A program made the position numbers and the translations under genes. The notes beneath the pieces were generated by a model. That model did not search any database and had not been told where the DNA came from. It saw only the letters and a program-made list of their open reading frames with translations. Positions 10,772-21,340 of a DNA stretch of 64,000 nt are shown piece by piece. This DNA comes from Dillenia suffruticosa (Eukaryota > Streptophyta > Magnoliopsida > Dilleniales > Dilleniaceae). Every line of letters begins with the position of its first letter. The first letter of the stretch is position 1. The stretch is from NCBI GenBank assembly GCA_033439265.1, contig JAVTVX010000024.1:18398501-18462500 (forward strand), written 5' to 3'.

Positions 10772-12057
10772 ATGACAACTAGGCAAGGCACTAGATTTGC
10801 ATCCCTTGTGCCACCTATGGTGCCCGAGGATACATCCTCATCACGTGCGCTACTTCCAGCGCCTTCTCAGCCGACTACTACAGCCGCGGTTCCACTACCA
10901 CCAATTGATGCATTGAGGTAGGTGTATAAGTGGTATAGTCCTACGGCATCGGATCCTCTACCGGCGGCCAATCCTTCTTCAGTATCTGGTCCGAGTAACA
11001 CCACATCATCCATACTTAGGCACATCCATGAGCTGACTCAGCTAGCAAGGAAGCTTGACAGTTAGGATGCATGGACTTTGCAGGACTCGGTGATACCACC
11101 GCGGCAAAGCACCGAATCAACCGGACCGGTCGGATCTTGACGGACTTGGGGTTGAGTGAGGAGTACAGGCTGCGGATAGCGGAGATGTTGTTATATAAGG
11201 ATGACCTCACTTGGTGGGAGGACTTCTTGAGGGAGTTTGACCACAGGTACTTCTCAGAGTTTCAGCAAAATCGCAAGAGGGCAAAGTTCCTCCACTTGCA
11301 GCAGGGGACTAGGTCAGTGTGGAATACGAGACAGAATTGAGGAGATTAGCAGCTTTTGTCCCCGACTTAGCGACACCAAAACAGTTGAGAATCAAGTTTG
11401 AGGACGGCCTCAATTTGAACATTAGGAGGTATATGACGATCACACTCAGCTTCTCCCTTGCAAAGATAGTCGATTCAGCCTACTATGCGGAGGAGATTTA
11501 CTGCGCTGAGTGTAGGTAGAGGGAGAGTAGAGATTAGAGGAAGAACATGGCTGCAACACATGTGAGTCAGAGCTCAAAGAGGGGTAGGACTTCTGTTTTC
11601 ATAGAGGCCCCTCTCACTTTAGACTAGCATACTTTGGGCAGGGACCACGCCCCTAGGGGTTTGGAGCACCAGCCCCCCGTGCCATGAGTCAAACCACAGT
11701 TCAGCAATACCCTCTTTGCCATAGATATAGTAGGCACCATCCTTCGGGAGCTTGCAGGGTACCTATCACATGCTTCTAGTGTGGGAAGCCACGATATATT
11801 AAGAGCTCATGCCCTGATTTAGGATTTGAAGATCAAGCGACTTCGAGTCATTCGAGTGGTCCATGGGTATGACAATAGGGAGTACTTACACATACGAGTC
11901 ACACTGTTCCATTGACAACAGCTGGGAGCAACACTGTACCTGGTCCTTTACAACAGGAGCCGAGGGCACATGCCTACGTGTATGCTATAATGCAGAGGAT
12001 GCTTAGGCGAATCTAGATATGATCATGGGTAATCCTCCCACCGATCCCCCTGTTTAG
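10772..12057 (+). pseudogene. E2 gag (broken)
   Basis: Gag forms the particle and binds the RNA. The start ATG is followed by TTRQGTRF, shared with E3 and E5. Next come a proline-rich stretch (shortened here), the retrotransposon gag core with RILTDLGLSEEYRLR, TWWEDFLREFDHRYFSEF and FLHLQQGTRS (about 11110-11320), and a zinc knuckle near 11770. The knuckle is damaged: CF*CGKPRYIKSSC has a stop and His changed to Tyr. Several stops and frameshifts occur (near 10920, 11065, 11335, 11518). The reading ends with DMIMGNPPTDPPV and TAG at 12055-12057. That stop lies inside the candidate intron described next. Confidence 0.85.
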
Positions 12058-12213
12058 GAGTTTTTATATACTCTTCTTTTTGAAATCATGTATACCATGA
12101 TAATTATGTATAGTCATGACTAGTTAAAATCCCTAGAGGTTTAACTATTTTGATATATATATATATCTTTTACGCACCCTAAATTAATTCCTCTTTCAAT
12201 TTCTTGTATCTAG
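12029..12213 (+). other. Candidate gag-pol intron of E2 (185 bp)
   Basis: GT at 12029 follows ATG-G in the MG codon pair near the end of gag. AG at 12212-12213 follows a pyrimidine-rich TTTCAATTTCTTGTATCTAG. Removing the segment takes out the gag stop and makes a GGT codon from G plus GT, leading in frame into T-M-K-I-F, the start of protease. The spacer is AT-rich with a short (TA)n run. E3, E5 and E6-type sequence of E4 have the same arrangement. There is no transcript evidence. Confidence 0.5.
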
Positions 12214-12957
12214 GTACTATGAAAATATTCAGAGTCAACACCTGTGTTCTTATAGATACCGGGTCGAATTATTTTTATGTGAGAGCTTCTTTAGCTCAAC
12301 AGTCGGGTAGGCTACTATCGCCACTAGATGAGGAGATAATGGTTATCACTCCTGTTGGTGAGCATTTGATAAGGGATTCTGTATATAGAGGGAGCGACAT
12401 GATGATTGGGGAGACAATGTTAGAAGTAGATTTGATTCCACTTGATATGACAGACTTCAATGCCATCCTAGGGATGGATTGGCTGAGTACTTATAGGGCT
12501 TCCGTGGTTTATTTCACCAAGGAAATAGAGTTCTAGAGGTCTGGAAGGTCACCATTGACATTTGTGAGTGAGAGACGAGTATTACCTTGTTGTGTCGTGT
12601 TAGTGATGGAGGCCAGATGAATGATACGCCGAGGATGCATGACAAATTTAGCCCACGTGATAGATACCACCATAGAGGGTCTGAGACTTGACGAGGTCCC
12701 AGTGGTACAGGAGTTTCCTGATGTATTCCCTGTGAAGTTATCTGGATTACCACCAGTTAAGGAATTTGATTTTGAGATTAATTTGACTGCGGGGACTACT
12801 CCTATCTCTATTCCGCCATATAGGATGGCACCAGCGGAGCTGAGGGAGCTCAAGGTTCAGCTGCAGGAATTGCTGGATAAAGGGTTTATCCGTCCAAGCA
12901 CTTTACCTTGGGATGCTCCAATGTTATTTGTGAAGAAGGACAGTACCCTATGACTTT
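12214..12957 (+). pseudogene. E2 aspartic protease and N-terminal RT
   Basis: Protease matures Gag-Pol. The open part to about 12536 has the catalytic VLIDTGSNYF (Asp-Thr-Gly intact), then the flap region and ILGMDWLST, usual at the end of gypsy proteases. A TAG follows KEIEF at 12534-12536. The RT start is readable from about 12620: [48 protein letters not shown] and LLDKGFIRPS...[11 protein letters not shown]. The frame is cut at 12957 by the S1 insertion and resumes at 22816. No ATG precedes the protease frame until the Met in T-M-K-I-F, in line with splicing or readthrough from gag. Confidence 0.88.
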
Positions 12958-12962
12958 GTATG
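12958..12962 (+). repeat. S1 target-site duplication, left copy (GTATG)
   Basis: GTATG directly left of the S1 3' LTR. The partner is at 22811-22815, after which the E2 RT reading continues (GATTACC). A third copy sits at 21336-21340 inside S1. Confidence 0.9.
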
Positions 12963-14462
12963 TGTTGGTCCCAAAGACAACCAAAAGGGGGGTTGAATTG
13001 GTTGTCTTAAATTGGTTTTTCAAAAATCTAACTCTACCTATATTCAATAATTAAATTTATGGTCAATCTAATTCAATGAAAAAGATAAGAGTAAGGAGAC
13101 AAATCGGTTTTATAGTGGTTCGGTCTTGTGCCTACGTCCACTCTTCCAGCCAACTGAGCTGGGGTCTATCCACTAGCTAATTTCTACTATAATCGAATCA
13201 ATAACAAACACTCTACTTATCGACTTCTGATCTTCATACCATGAAGATTCCTTTATCCAACAATTGAAGATAACTAATACAATGACTCACTCATACAATA
13301 ATCTTTTACAACTCAAACAATGCTTGAACAAATGGATATAAAGGTAGAAAATCAGAAATGCAGCAGCAGCATCTTCTTTCAGAATGTAAAATTTTGTTTC
13401 TCAGAATTCAGGAATTGCATTGCTCTTTTTTGTGTGAAAGTTTGTTGTTCAATTGCTTTGTTCTCTCTTGAATTTCGAAGCTCCTATATTGCTGAAAAAT
13501 CTGGTCTTTTAAAATTCAAAACCCTATAGTAAAAACTCCCCAAGGTTACCAGCAACAACTTCACCAACATCCTGAAAAATAGGCTTCAAATCCTCCTTCA
13601 ATAATGATGTTTACCAGTAGTAAATATTTTTCTTCTTAAGTTTAAACATCCCTCTAAGATATTCAAAAGTTGGTTGGATTATATCTATATGATAGCTCCT
13701 CCAAAAAATTCAAAATATGTCTAGAAAATTAGCCTTATGTTCTGAATTTTTCAGAACAATTAACAAACTTTGCCCATTTGTTTCTCCACAAAAATCTCAA
13801 GGTAAATGTATCACGAATCATTATATTTACTGTTCAACTGTAGTATAATAATGTTAAATAAATAAATTCATAAGTCCCTAACCTTTAGTAAAGTTATCGA
13901 GGTCTAAATACCCACTGAAAACCATATTTTGTCCAGAATTTCTGTTATGTCAAATGAGTGACCAAGCAACTTCTAGCTGAATTTTCTCCACCATTCTAAC
14001 AAGATAATTGTACTATAATTACTTGAATTTGAAGTTCCATATATCCTTTTTAAAACACAATTTTCGGTATTGAAAGTATTTCAGCATATAGGAAGATATG
14101 AATATCAAAACATGATTAAATGATTACTATTTTATACTTAGAAAAATTTCTAAGTGATGAAATATGAAATGTTCTCATGTTGGGACTTTTTTGTGTACAT
14201 CTAGGATCAATTATAGGTTAAGTACAGTACCCAATCTATACTTAGCTTGTTGGCTTGGTCTTCAACCAAAATAAAAAAATCTTGCTTCCATGACCCAAAT
14301 AAGTCTTGCTTCCATGACTAGTTCTATGGCTAGTTTTATAATTTTTCTTTAATAAAATCTTTCTAGTAAATATAAACTCTGTACACTAAATAAAATTCTT
14401 AGAATACTATGAGGGATTTTGTTATTATCAAAATTAAGGAGACAATACAACAATTTCAAACA
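12963..14462 (-). mobile_element. S1 3' LTR (1500 bp)
   Basis: Begins TGTTGGTCCC and ends TTTCAAACA on the plus strand, so it has TG...CA ends. It matches 21341-22810 closely along its length, with visible substitutions of roughly one in ten. The word TTTATAGTGGTTCGG...GCCTACGTCCAC near 13110 is the reverse complement of the Sirevirus U5 motif, which gives the minus orientation. A polypurine tract follows at 14463. The ORF at 13320-13529 is antisense to the LTR and not a gene. Confidence 0.92.
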
Positions 14463-15060
14463 TTCTCCCCCTTTTTGATGACAACAAAACCTTAAAAAAA
14501 TGTCACAAAAGAATTCAATAAAACACATTTAGATCACTTCTCAAATATATCAAAAAAATAAAGTTCATACTTGTCCAAATGATAAAATGGCATTCAACTC
14601 TTACTTCAAAACTCTTTCTAAGTTTATGCCTTTGTTTATTATTCTTTTAATTATAAGATTTATTATTTGTTCTTTGTTCTCTTCCTCAATGTAAGCAGTC
14701 TTCTATTTATGCAGTTTGCAGTGTTGTCTTTCATTTATTTTTTGTGCAGCAGTTTAATTTCTTTTGTGCAAAAGTTTGATTTGCAGTGTTGTCTTTCTTT
14801 TGTTTAACCTTATTCTCCCCCCTTTTGTTGTATCAAAAAGAAATTAATCATAACAATGGATAGAAGAAAATATGAAATTTCATTGAATTCTGAAATAAAA
14901 TACATCGTTGAAGCATAAAGAAGCTAGCCCTTGTCAGAACAGTGAAGTTAAAGACAGAAAACAGAGAGAGATAAAGGAAGTCCTACAAACCAAAAAATCA
15001 GAACAAGAAATATCTAAGTTTATGATGAATTCTTTGATAGCAAATTCAGAACTTCAGTGA
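14463..15060 (-). promoter_or_regulatory. S1 3' non-coding region with two polypurine tracts
   Basis: The minus strand carries CATCAAAAAGGGGGAGAA directly before the LTR (about 14463-14480) and a second AAAGGGGGGAGAATAAGG-like tract at about 14811-14827. Repeated polypurine tracts before the 3' LTR are a recognised trait of Sireviruses. No coding frame is seen between them. S2 has the same pair at about 45691-45705 and 46183-46197. Confidence 0.75.
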
Positions 15061-15124
15061 GTTTAGATTAAGTGTCTCGTTGTTGTTCTAGATACTTATC
15101 AAGCTTCTTTTTAATCCTTTCCTT

Positions 15125-16273
15125 CTAGTCATCATCATCAATCTTAGCATGTTTAGTCTTCTTCCTTGAAGATTCACCATGGACAAAAGTGGATCTTGGA
15201 ATGTCTTCATTGGTTGGTTCAAAAAATGGACAAGCAATGCCACCACTTCCTTGAAATTTGTCTTTCCAGAAAAAATTATCCTCGCCTTTCCAAACATTGC
15301 TGTCAGAAATGGTTATTCCCATATGAGAAACCATTGATTCTCCTAAGACAGATGATTCTAGGATAGGATCTCTGAGAGCTGAAAAATCAAATCCTTTAAA
15401 TTCAAATAACCTTATAAAAATATTTCTATACGGTTTGTTGTCTTTGTTCTTATAAATGTGATGAAGTACCACATTAACCATGTTAAGTTCTCTCCCAAAA
15501 AGCATTGCAACTAGAATTTTGGCATCCTCCATAGTTACTGTTGTTGTGCTTTCATACCTAGGAATTTTGCACACCACAACAACTTTGTGCAGTATTCTAA
15601 CTAATAAAGGAAAATCCTTCTCATACAGATATCCAATTCTAGAGTTAGAATTTGTATTAATCAATTTATAAACATCTCTTTTCTTCATGTTTTTAAGAGA
15701 CTGATCATTTGTCCTTTTAAGTCCCAAACAATGAGCAATATCATTGTTAGTAATCTAAACTCTAATACCCAATACTCTTGGTCTCAAAACATCAGAATTT
15801 TCAGCATCTAAGTTCTTGTAGAAATCAAAGAGTACCTTTTTTATGCAGTTCCTATTACTGTCACACAAACCAACACCTCCAATCCTCTCAAGAATAGTTT
15901 GTATTTCCAAATCCATTTGCTCAAAATAGTTGAAGTCTACGAACCTACATGAGCCAACTTCGAATATGATTGGACGTGACGGAGTGTAAGGAATTTGGAT
16001 TCGAAGAGGTTGAAGAAATTTATTTTCTGAGAAGGTTTAATGGGTTTCTTGAGTCGAGTAATGAACTTGATGTTCAGTTGATTGAGAATCAGAATCACGA
16101 GAGGGTGTCGAATTTAACCTAGGGTTCTGAGCATCATGATTGAAACGAAGGTTTGAAGAATCAGAAGTGGAAGATTCAGAGCTTGAAAAATCAGAGCTTG
16201 AGATGTTAATGTGTGAAGAAGATGGATTCTTTGTAATTCTTCCCATGATTCTTGAAGATTTGCGTGTAGTCAT
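15125..16273 (-). pseudogene. S1 extra ORF after pol (putative plant transposon protein-like)
   Basis: One minus-strand frame of 383 codons, broken only by stops near 16037 and 15757. From the Met at 16273 (MTTRKSSR) there is a basic start, a Ser-rich region (about residues 15-55), then a folded-looking domain with IFEVGSCRFVDF, an E-R-I-G-G-V stretch, RPRVLGIRV, ITNNDIAHCLGL, FPLLVRILHKVVV and NVVLHHIYKN. It ends with a basic KKTKHAK patch. The pattern of short-lived protein, 'ND..LGL' motif and 'L.R.LH..V....PR' resembles the plant-specific putative transposon protein domain found in many plant retroelements. The position between pol and the 3' LTR is that of the Sirevirus env-like/extra ORF. 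No signal peptide or membrane helix is evident, so envelope function is not supported. Function unknown. Confidence 0.65.
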
Positions 16274-16289
16274 TTAGGGTTTGAAATTT
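16274..16289 (-). promoter_or_regulatory. Telo-box-like motif before the S1 extra ORF
   Basis: The minus strand reads TTTCAAACCCTAA directly before the ATG at 16273, preceded by a CCCTCTCTCTCTTCG tract near 16310-16325. AAACCCTAA is the plant telo-box and CT tracts are common in plant 5' UTRs. Whether it acts as a promoter is inference. Confidence 0.5.
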
Positions 16290-16449
16290 GGGGATTTCTG
16301 TTAGGGCTTTCGAAGAGAGAGAGGGACTGTTTGCTGCTGTAGAGGCTCTATGTGGGCTGTCAGCTGAAGTTTCTACGTATCGAATTTTTTTTTGTTTATT
16401 TTAACATGGAATATTTCATTTCTAATATTTTCAAATCTTTTTTTGGCTA

Positions 16450-18000
16450 AAGGTTTTGTAAAAATATCGGCAAGTCGATTTTGTATCTCTACATATTCCA
16501 AAATTATATCTCCATTTAAAACATGATCTCTAATAAAATGACGCCTAATTTTGATATGTTTTGATCTTGAATGATTTATGGGATTTTTGATAAGACAAAT
16601 GGCACTTGTATTGTCACATTTTATGACAATATTTTTATAATCTAACCCATAATCTCTAAGTTGTTATTTTAACCATAAAATTTGAATACAACAATTTCCA
16701 ATTGAGATATATTTCAATTCGATTGTTGACAATACAACTAAATTTTGTTTCTTAGATACCCAACTTATGATTCTATCACCTAAAAATTGATAAATACCTG
16801 ATTTACTTTTTCGATCAATTTTGCAACCAGCATAGTTGGCATCCGAATATCCAATTAATTCAAAATTTGAATTCTTTGGATACCATATTTCTAGATTTTT
16901 GGTACAGGCTATATATTTTAAAATTCTTTTGGTGGATCTAAGATGAGATTCTTTAGGTTTGCTTTGAAATCTTGCACATAGACAAACACTAAATAGAATA
17001 TCGGGTCTAGAAGCGGTCAAATATAACAATGATCCTATCATGCTTTTATAGAGTTTTTCATTCACATCTTTCCCTTTTTCATCTAGATCTAATTTAATAG
17101 AGGTAGACATAGGGGTATTAACATGTTTTGAATTTTCCATACTAAATTTTTTAATTAATTCTTTTGCATACTTTTCTTGACTTATAAAAATACCATGAGA
17201 ACATTGTTTAATTTGCAATCCAAGAAAGAAATTTAGTTAACCCATCATTGACATTTCAAATTCACTTTTCATGATATTGTTAAAATCATCACACAAATGC
17301 TCATTTGTAGATCCAAACACAATATTATCAGCATATATTTGAACAATGAGAATATCATCATTAACATGTTTGATAAATAAAGTAATGTCTACATTTCCCC
17401 TTTTAAAATTATTTTTCACAAAGTAATCACTTAGTCTATCATACCATACCCTTGGTATTTGTTTTAGACCATACAATACTTTTTACAATTTATAGACATA
17501 ATCTTCCTTATCATATTCTTCAAAACTGGGTGGTTGACTAACATATACTTTTTCTTTTATGTAATCATTTAAAAATGCACTCTTAATATCCATTTGATAT
17601 AATTTAAAATCTTTAAAACATGCAAAAGCTAAAAGTAGTCATATTGCCTCTAATCTAACAACGGGTGCAAAAGTTTCATCATAGTCAATTCCTTCCTCTT
17701 GTGAATATCCTTTTACAACTAGTCTAGATTTGTTTCTTACAACATTTCCATTTTCATCCAATTTATTTTGAAAAACCCATTTAGTTCAAATTATTGATTT
17801 ATTTTTGGGTTTCGGTTCTAAAGTCCAAAAATAGTTTCTTTTAAATGGATTTAATTCTTTTTACATAACCTCTATCCAACTTTCATCTTCTACGACTTCT
17901 TCTATGGTAGAGATTAAAGAGAATTGATTTTCAATATTTCTATAACTTGATCTAGTTCTTATTCCTTCACTTACATTTCCCATTACATTATTAGGTGAAT
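16450..18000 (-). pseudogene. S1 reverse transcriptase and RNase H (broken)
   Basis: Copia-type RT: the N-part reads [18 protein letters not shown] and MDIKSAFLND (first catalytic Asp present), then YGLKQIPRVWYDRLS. The active-site box is YADNIVFG, where functional elements have Y-V-D-D, so the second Asp is lost. RNase H follows in the same frame: TPMSTSIKLD, GSLLYLTASRPDI, YSDANYAGCKIDRKS, ISWVSKKQN and an LST-E motif, then a tail near 16480 with the HIKIRHHFIRDH and LADIFTKPL motifs. In-frame stops occur near 17870, 17785, 17655 and 17485. This block is in a different frame from gag-integrase, so one shift lies between about 18000 and 18360. Confidence 0.88.
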
Positions 18001-19400
18001 AACTAGATAAGAATTTCCAACTTGTAACAATTTCCTCTCTTTATTCATTTTGATCATCTTGTTTTGCATTTTGATTTTCAAGGGAGATTTCATGATCATC
18101 TTCCATTTCATCATTTTGAAATTCATTTTCATGAAACTTAACATTTATTGTTTCTTATACAATTTTAGACTCTTTATTGAAAACTCAATAAGTCTTACTA
18201 TTTAAAAAATAATCTAGAAATATTCTTTCAATGGCTTTTTCATCAAATTTACCTCTAATATTCATACTATTTTTCAGAATAAAACATGTGCATCCAAATG
18301 TATGAAAATAAGAGATATTTGATTTTCTTTCTTTAAAAATTTCATAGGGGGTTTTGTTTGTCATAAGACTCTATTTATTATATAACATGCTGTAGATGCG
18401 GTTTCGGCCCAAAAATATTTTCCAACACCACTGTCATTTAACATAGTTCTAGTCATTTCTTGAATAGTTCTATTTTTACGTTCAACAACCCCATTTTGTT
18501 GTGGTGTGTAAGGTGTTGAAAAGTTTTGATTAATTCCTTTTTTATCATAATATTGTATAAAATCTAAATTATCAAATTTTTTTCCATGGTCGGTTCTTAG
18601 ACTCACTATTTTTAAATTTTTTTCATTTTGAATTTTCTTTGCAAAAATTTTAAATGTTTTAAAAGTTTCATTTTTGTAAGCTAAAAATAAAATACAAGTG
18701 AATCTAGAAAAATTATCAACAATAACTAGTTCATATTTATTTCCTCCAAGACTTAGGTTCCTAACCAGTTCAAATAAATCCATATGCAACATTTCTAGTG
18801 GTCTAGATATGGAAATATAATCTTTATTCTTAAATGATGTTTTTACTTATTTGTTCAAGAAGTATACACTACATGTTATAGGTTCTTTCAATGAAAATTC
18901 AAGAATTCGTGAAACCATATTTTCTTTGGACAATTTTTCTAATTGCTTGAAATTTATATCACCTAGTTTTTTATGTCATGTAAACATATCATTATTAAAT
19001 GACATTAAATAATTTTCTTTTAAACTATTTAACATTGTAGAGTCTACTATATAGACATTACCTAATCTTATTTTTTCAAAAATTTGTTCATGCGATTCAT
19101 TATCTAACACTATGCATTTATCACTTTTGAATAACACATTGTAACCTAAATTACAAAATTGGCTTACACTTAACAAATTATGTATCAATTTATTGACAAA
19201 AAGCACATTCTTTGTTGAGGTAGAATTTATACCTACTGTGCCTTTTCTAATTATTTTGTCTTTTTGATTATCTCAAAATGTCACCACTCCATGGTTTCTT
19301 CTTTCGATTTTCTTGAACAATGAGACATCACCGGTCATATGTCTTGAGCATCCGCTAACAACATACAATTTTCCTTTGATTTTTGATTCTTGTTCCTACA
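18001..19400 (-). pseudogene. S1 protease and integrase
   Basis: The protease box reads VVSGCSRHMTGD near 19340; the family motif is D-S-G, so the catalytic Asp is replaced by Val. Then come the GAG-pre-integrase segment (LIHNLLSVSQFCNLGYNV, about 19140-19200) and the integrase core on an open 143-codon stretch at 18361-18792. The core keeps HMDLFELV, RTDHGKKF and PQQNGVVERKN, so all three catalytic acidic residues are present. Downstream sequence to about 18000 is the integrase C-part with stops. This is in the same frame as gag, as expected for a copia gag-pol polyprotein. Confidence 0.88.
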
Positions 19401-19539
19401 CATAAAGAAAAACCATCATCTGTTCTTCGAAACCCAAACATATTTGGGTCATTTTGAAAATAAGCTTGTATATGTGTTAAATTTGCCTTGATGAGCACTA
19501 GGCTTGTTCAAAAAACAATTTCTAGCAAAATGACCAATT

Positions 19540-20984
19540 TTATGACATATATAAATGAAGCAATATTATTTTTATTTTTTGCATAGTTAGGTCTATAAGT
19601 GAAATAATTTTACATACTGTCAAATTTGTTATATCTAAATCCAGAATAAAATTTTCTATAAAAATACTGTTTTTCACCAGATCTTCTATGGGTATTTCCA
19701 TGGGTGCTTCTATGGTTACTTCTGTGTCCATTTCTGTGTGTCTTCTGTGATATTTTTCTACAGTTTGAGAAAAGTTTCTGTGCATAAATTGTACAGAATG
19801 TGAGTGTGTTTTCTGCAGATTTTGTGTGGTTTGTTGGACAATTTTTTGAGCATGAATCTTGGTTTTCTCAATAGTCATTTGTAAGCTTCTATGAGTGTTT
19901 ACTGTAGGCAAAATTATGCTGTTATTTTCTATTTCTATAGCTCTAACAAACCTACCATTGTTAGAAGTCGATACTATATCATGATCATGAATATAACCTA
20001 AACCTTTCTTGGAAAAATCCATTCTTTGTATGGAAAGTAACTTAGTTAATTTTTCATCACTATCATGAAACTTTTGAAATATATTGCCTATTGATTTTGA
20101 TAGTTCAACAATTCTATTTTTCAGAATATGTATTTCATTTTTCAGTCCAGAATTTTCAATTTTTAGTGCCTCATTTTCAGCTCTAATGGTTTCATTTTCA
20201 AAGTTCAACAAGTCCTTAGTTTGCCAAAACAAATCCTTCTCATTTTCCAATATGTTAACTTTATTTTTCAGTTCTGAAAATATATTTAACATGCTGTCAG
20301 ATTCAGCAATGTCTATTGAGTTATCAGAGATCACCTCATCCTTTGCCATAAGACAAAGATTAATCTCCTCTGATACTTCAAAACTTTCATCATCTGAGTT
20401 TTCATCTTCTAAATCACTCCATGTCACCATCATGGCTTTGCTTTTCTTTTTGAATGCTTCAGTCTTTTTCAGTAGCACTGGACACTCATATTTGATGTGT
20501 CCTTTCTTCTTGCATTCAAAATAGATTTTATCATCGTTTTGCTCCATTTTTCTGCTGTCCTTTCCTGTATTGGACTTAAACTTTTGTGAGTTTTGAAAAT
20601 TTTTATATTTAAAGAACCTTTTATCCTCTTTTTTAAAGGCACGAGAGAGCTTCTTGGCCAGCATGTTGATGTCTTGATCACTAATGTCTTCTTCTGCAGA
20701 ATTCTCATTTTCTTCAACCATAAATGCTATGGTCTTCTTCTTATTTTTAGATTTTGCAGTATGAAAAATTTCAGCCTCATAGGACATCAATTTTCCTCTC
20801 AATTAATTGAGGGACAGCTTGTTCAAGTCTTGTGCTTCCTCAATAGCAGTTTTCTTGGCATCCCAAGAACTTGGCAAGACTCGAAGAACCTTCCTCACTT
20901 GATCTGAATCTGAAATTCTTTTTCCAAGTGAATCAAGTTCGTTAGTTATTGTAGAGAATCTATTAAACATGTCCTTTAAATTTT
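19540..20984 (-). pseudogene. S1 gag, N-terminus missing
   Basis: The frame enters at the junction at 20984 with the middle of the copia gag (UBN2-type) core: RFSTITNELDSLGK, VRKVLRVLPSSWDAK, IEEAQDLNKLSLN. One TAA follows at about 20803, then 420 open codons. The zinc knuckle reads FECKKKGHIKYEC with the first Cys of CCHC apparently changed to Tyr. A long Glu/Asn/Lys-rich coiled-coil-like part with LENEKDLFWQTKDLL and IVELSKSIGN follows. The first half of gag, the leader and the primer site are absent: the sequence switches at 20985 to gypsy RT in the opposite sense. See the finding on this junction. Confidence 0.85.
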
Positions 20985-21335
20985 TTGCCAGATGGATGAT
21001 ATGTCGAGGATGCATGACATATTTGGCACATGTGATAGAAACCACCATATAGGGTCTGAGGCTTGATGAGGTCCCGGTGGTACAGGAGTTTCCCGATGTA
21101 TTCCTCAAGAAGCTACCTGGATTACCACCAGTTAAGGAATTTGATTTTGAGATTGATTTGACCACGGGGACTACTCCTATCTCTATTATGCCATATAGGA
21201 TGGCACCAACCGAGCTGAGAGAGCTCAAGATTCAGCTGCAAGAATTGCTGGATAAGGGGTTTATCCATCCAAACATTTTACCTTGGGATGCTCCAATGTT
21301 ATTTGTGAAGAAGAAGGATGGTACCCTATGACTTT
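20985..21335 (+). pseudogene. Gypsy RT fragment inside S1 (second copy of the E2 flank)
   Basis: Plus-strand sequence matching 12605-12957 of E2, from the GCCAGATG word to ...CTATGACTTT, with about one base in ten different. The frame shows [46 protein letters not shown] and [16 protein letters not shown]. It ends exactly at the point where S1 entered E2 and is followed by the GTATG duplication and the 5' LTR of S1. It therefore represents the same insertion flank a second time, on the wrong (inner) side of the LTR. Confidence 0.9.
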
Positions 21336-21340
21336 GTATG
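21336..21340 (+). repeat. Third GTATG copy, on the inner side of the S1 5' LTR
   Basis: Same pentamer as at 12958-12962 and 22811-22815, in the same gypsy context (ACTTTGTATG before TGTTGGTCCC). A normal element has its primer site here, not a target duplication. Confidence 0.9.

Noticed and set aside
13320-13529. ORF present in both S1 LTRs (also 21611-21880)
   Set aside because: Antisense to the LTR and shared only because LTRs are duplicates; no family resemblance.
15125-16273. S1 extra ORF as a viral-type envelope gene
   Set aside because: No signal peptide, hydrophobic fusion segment or membrane anchor can be seen; position alone is not enough.
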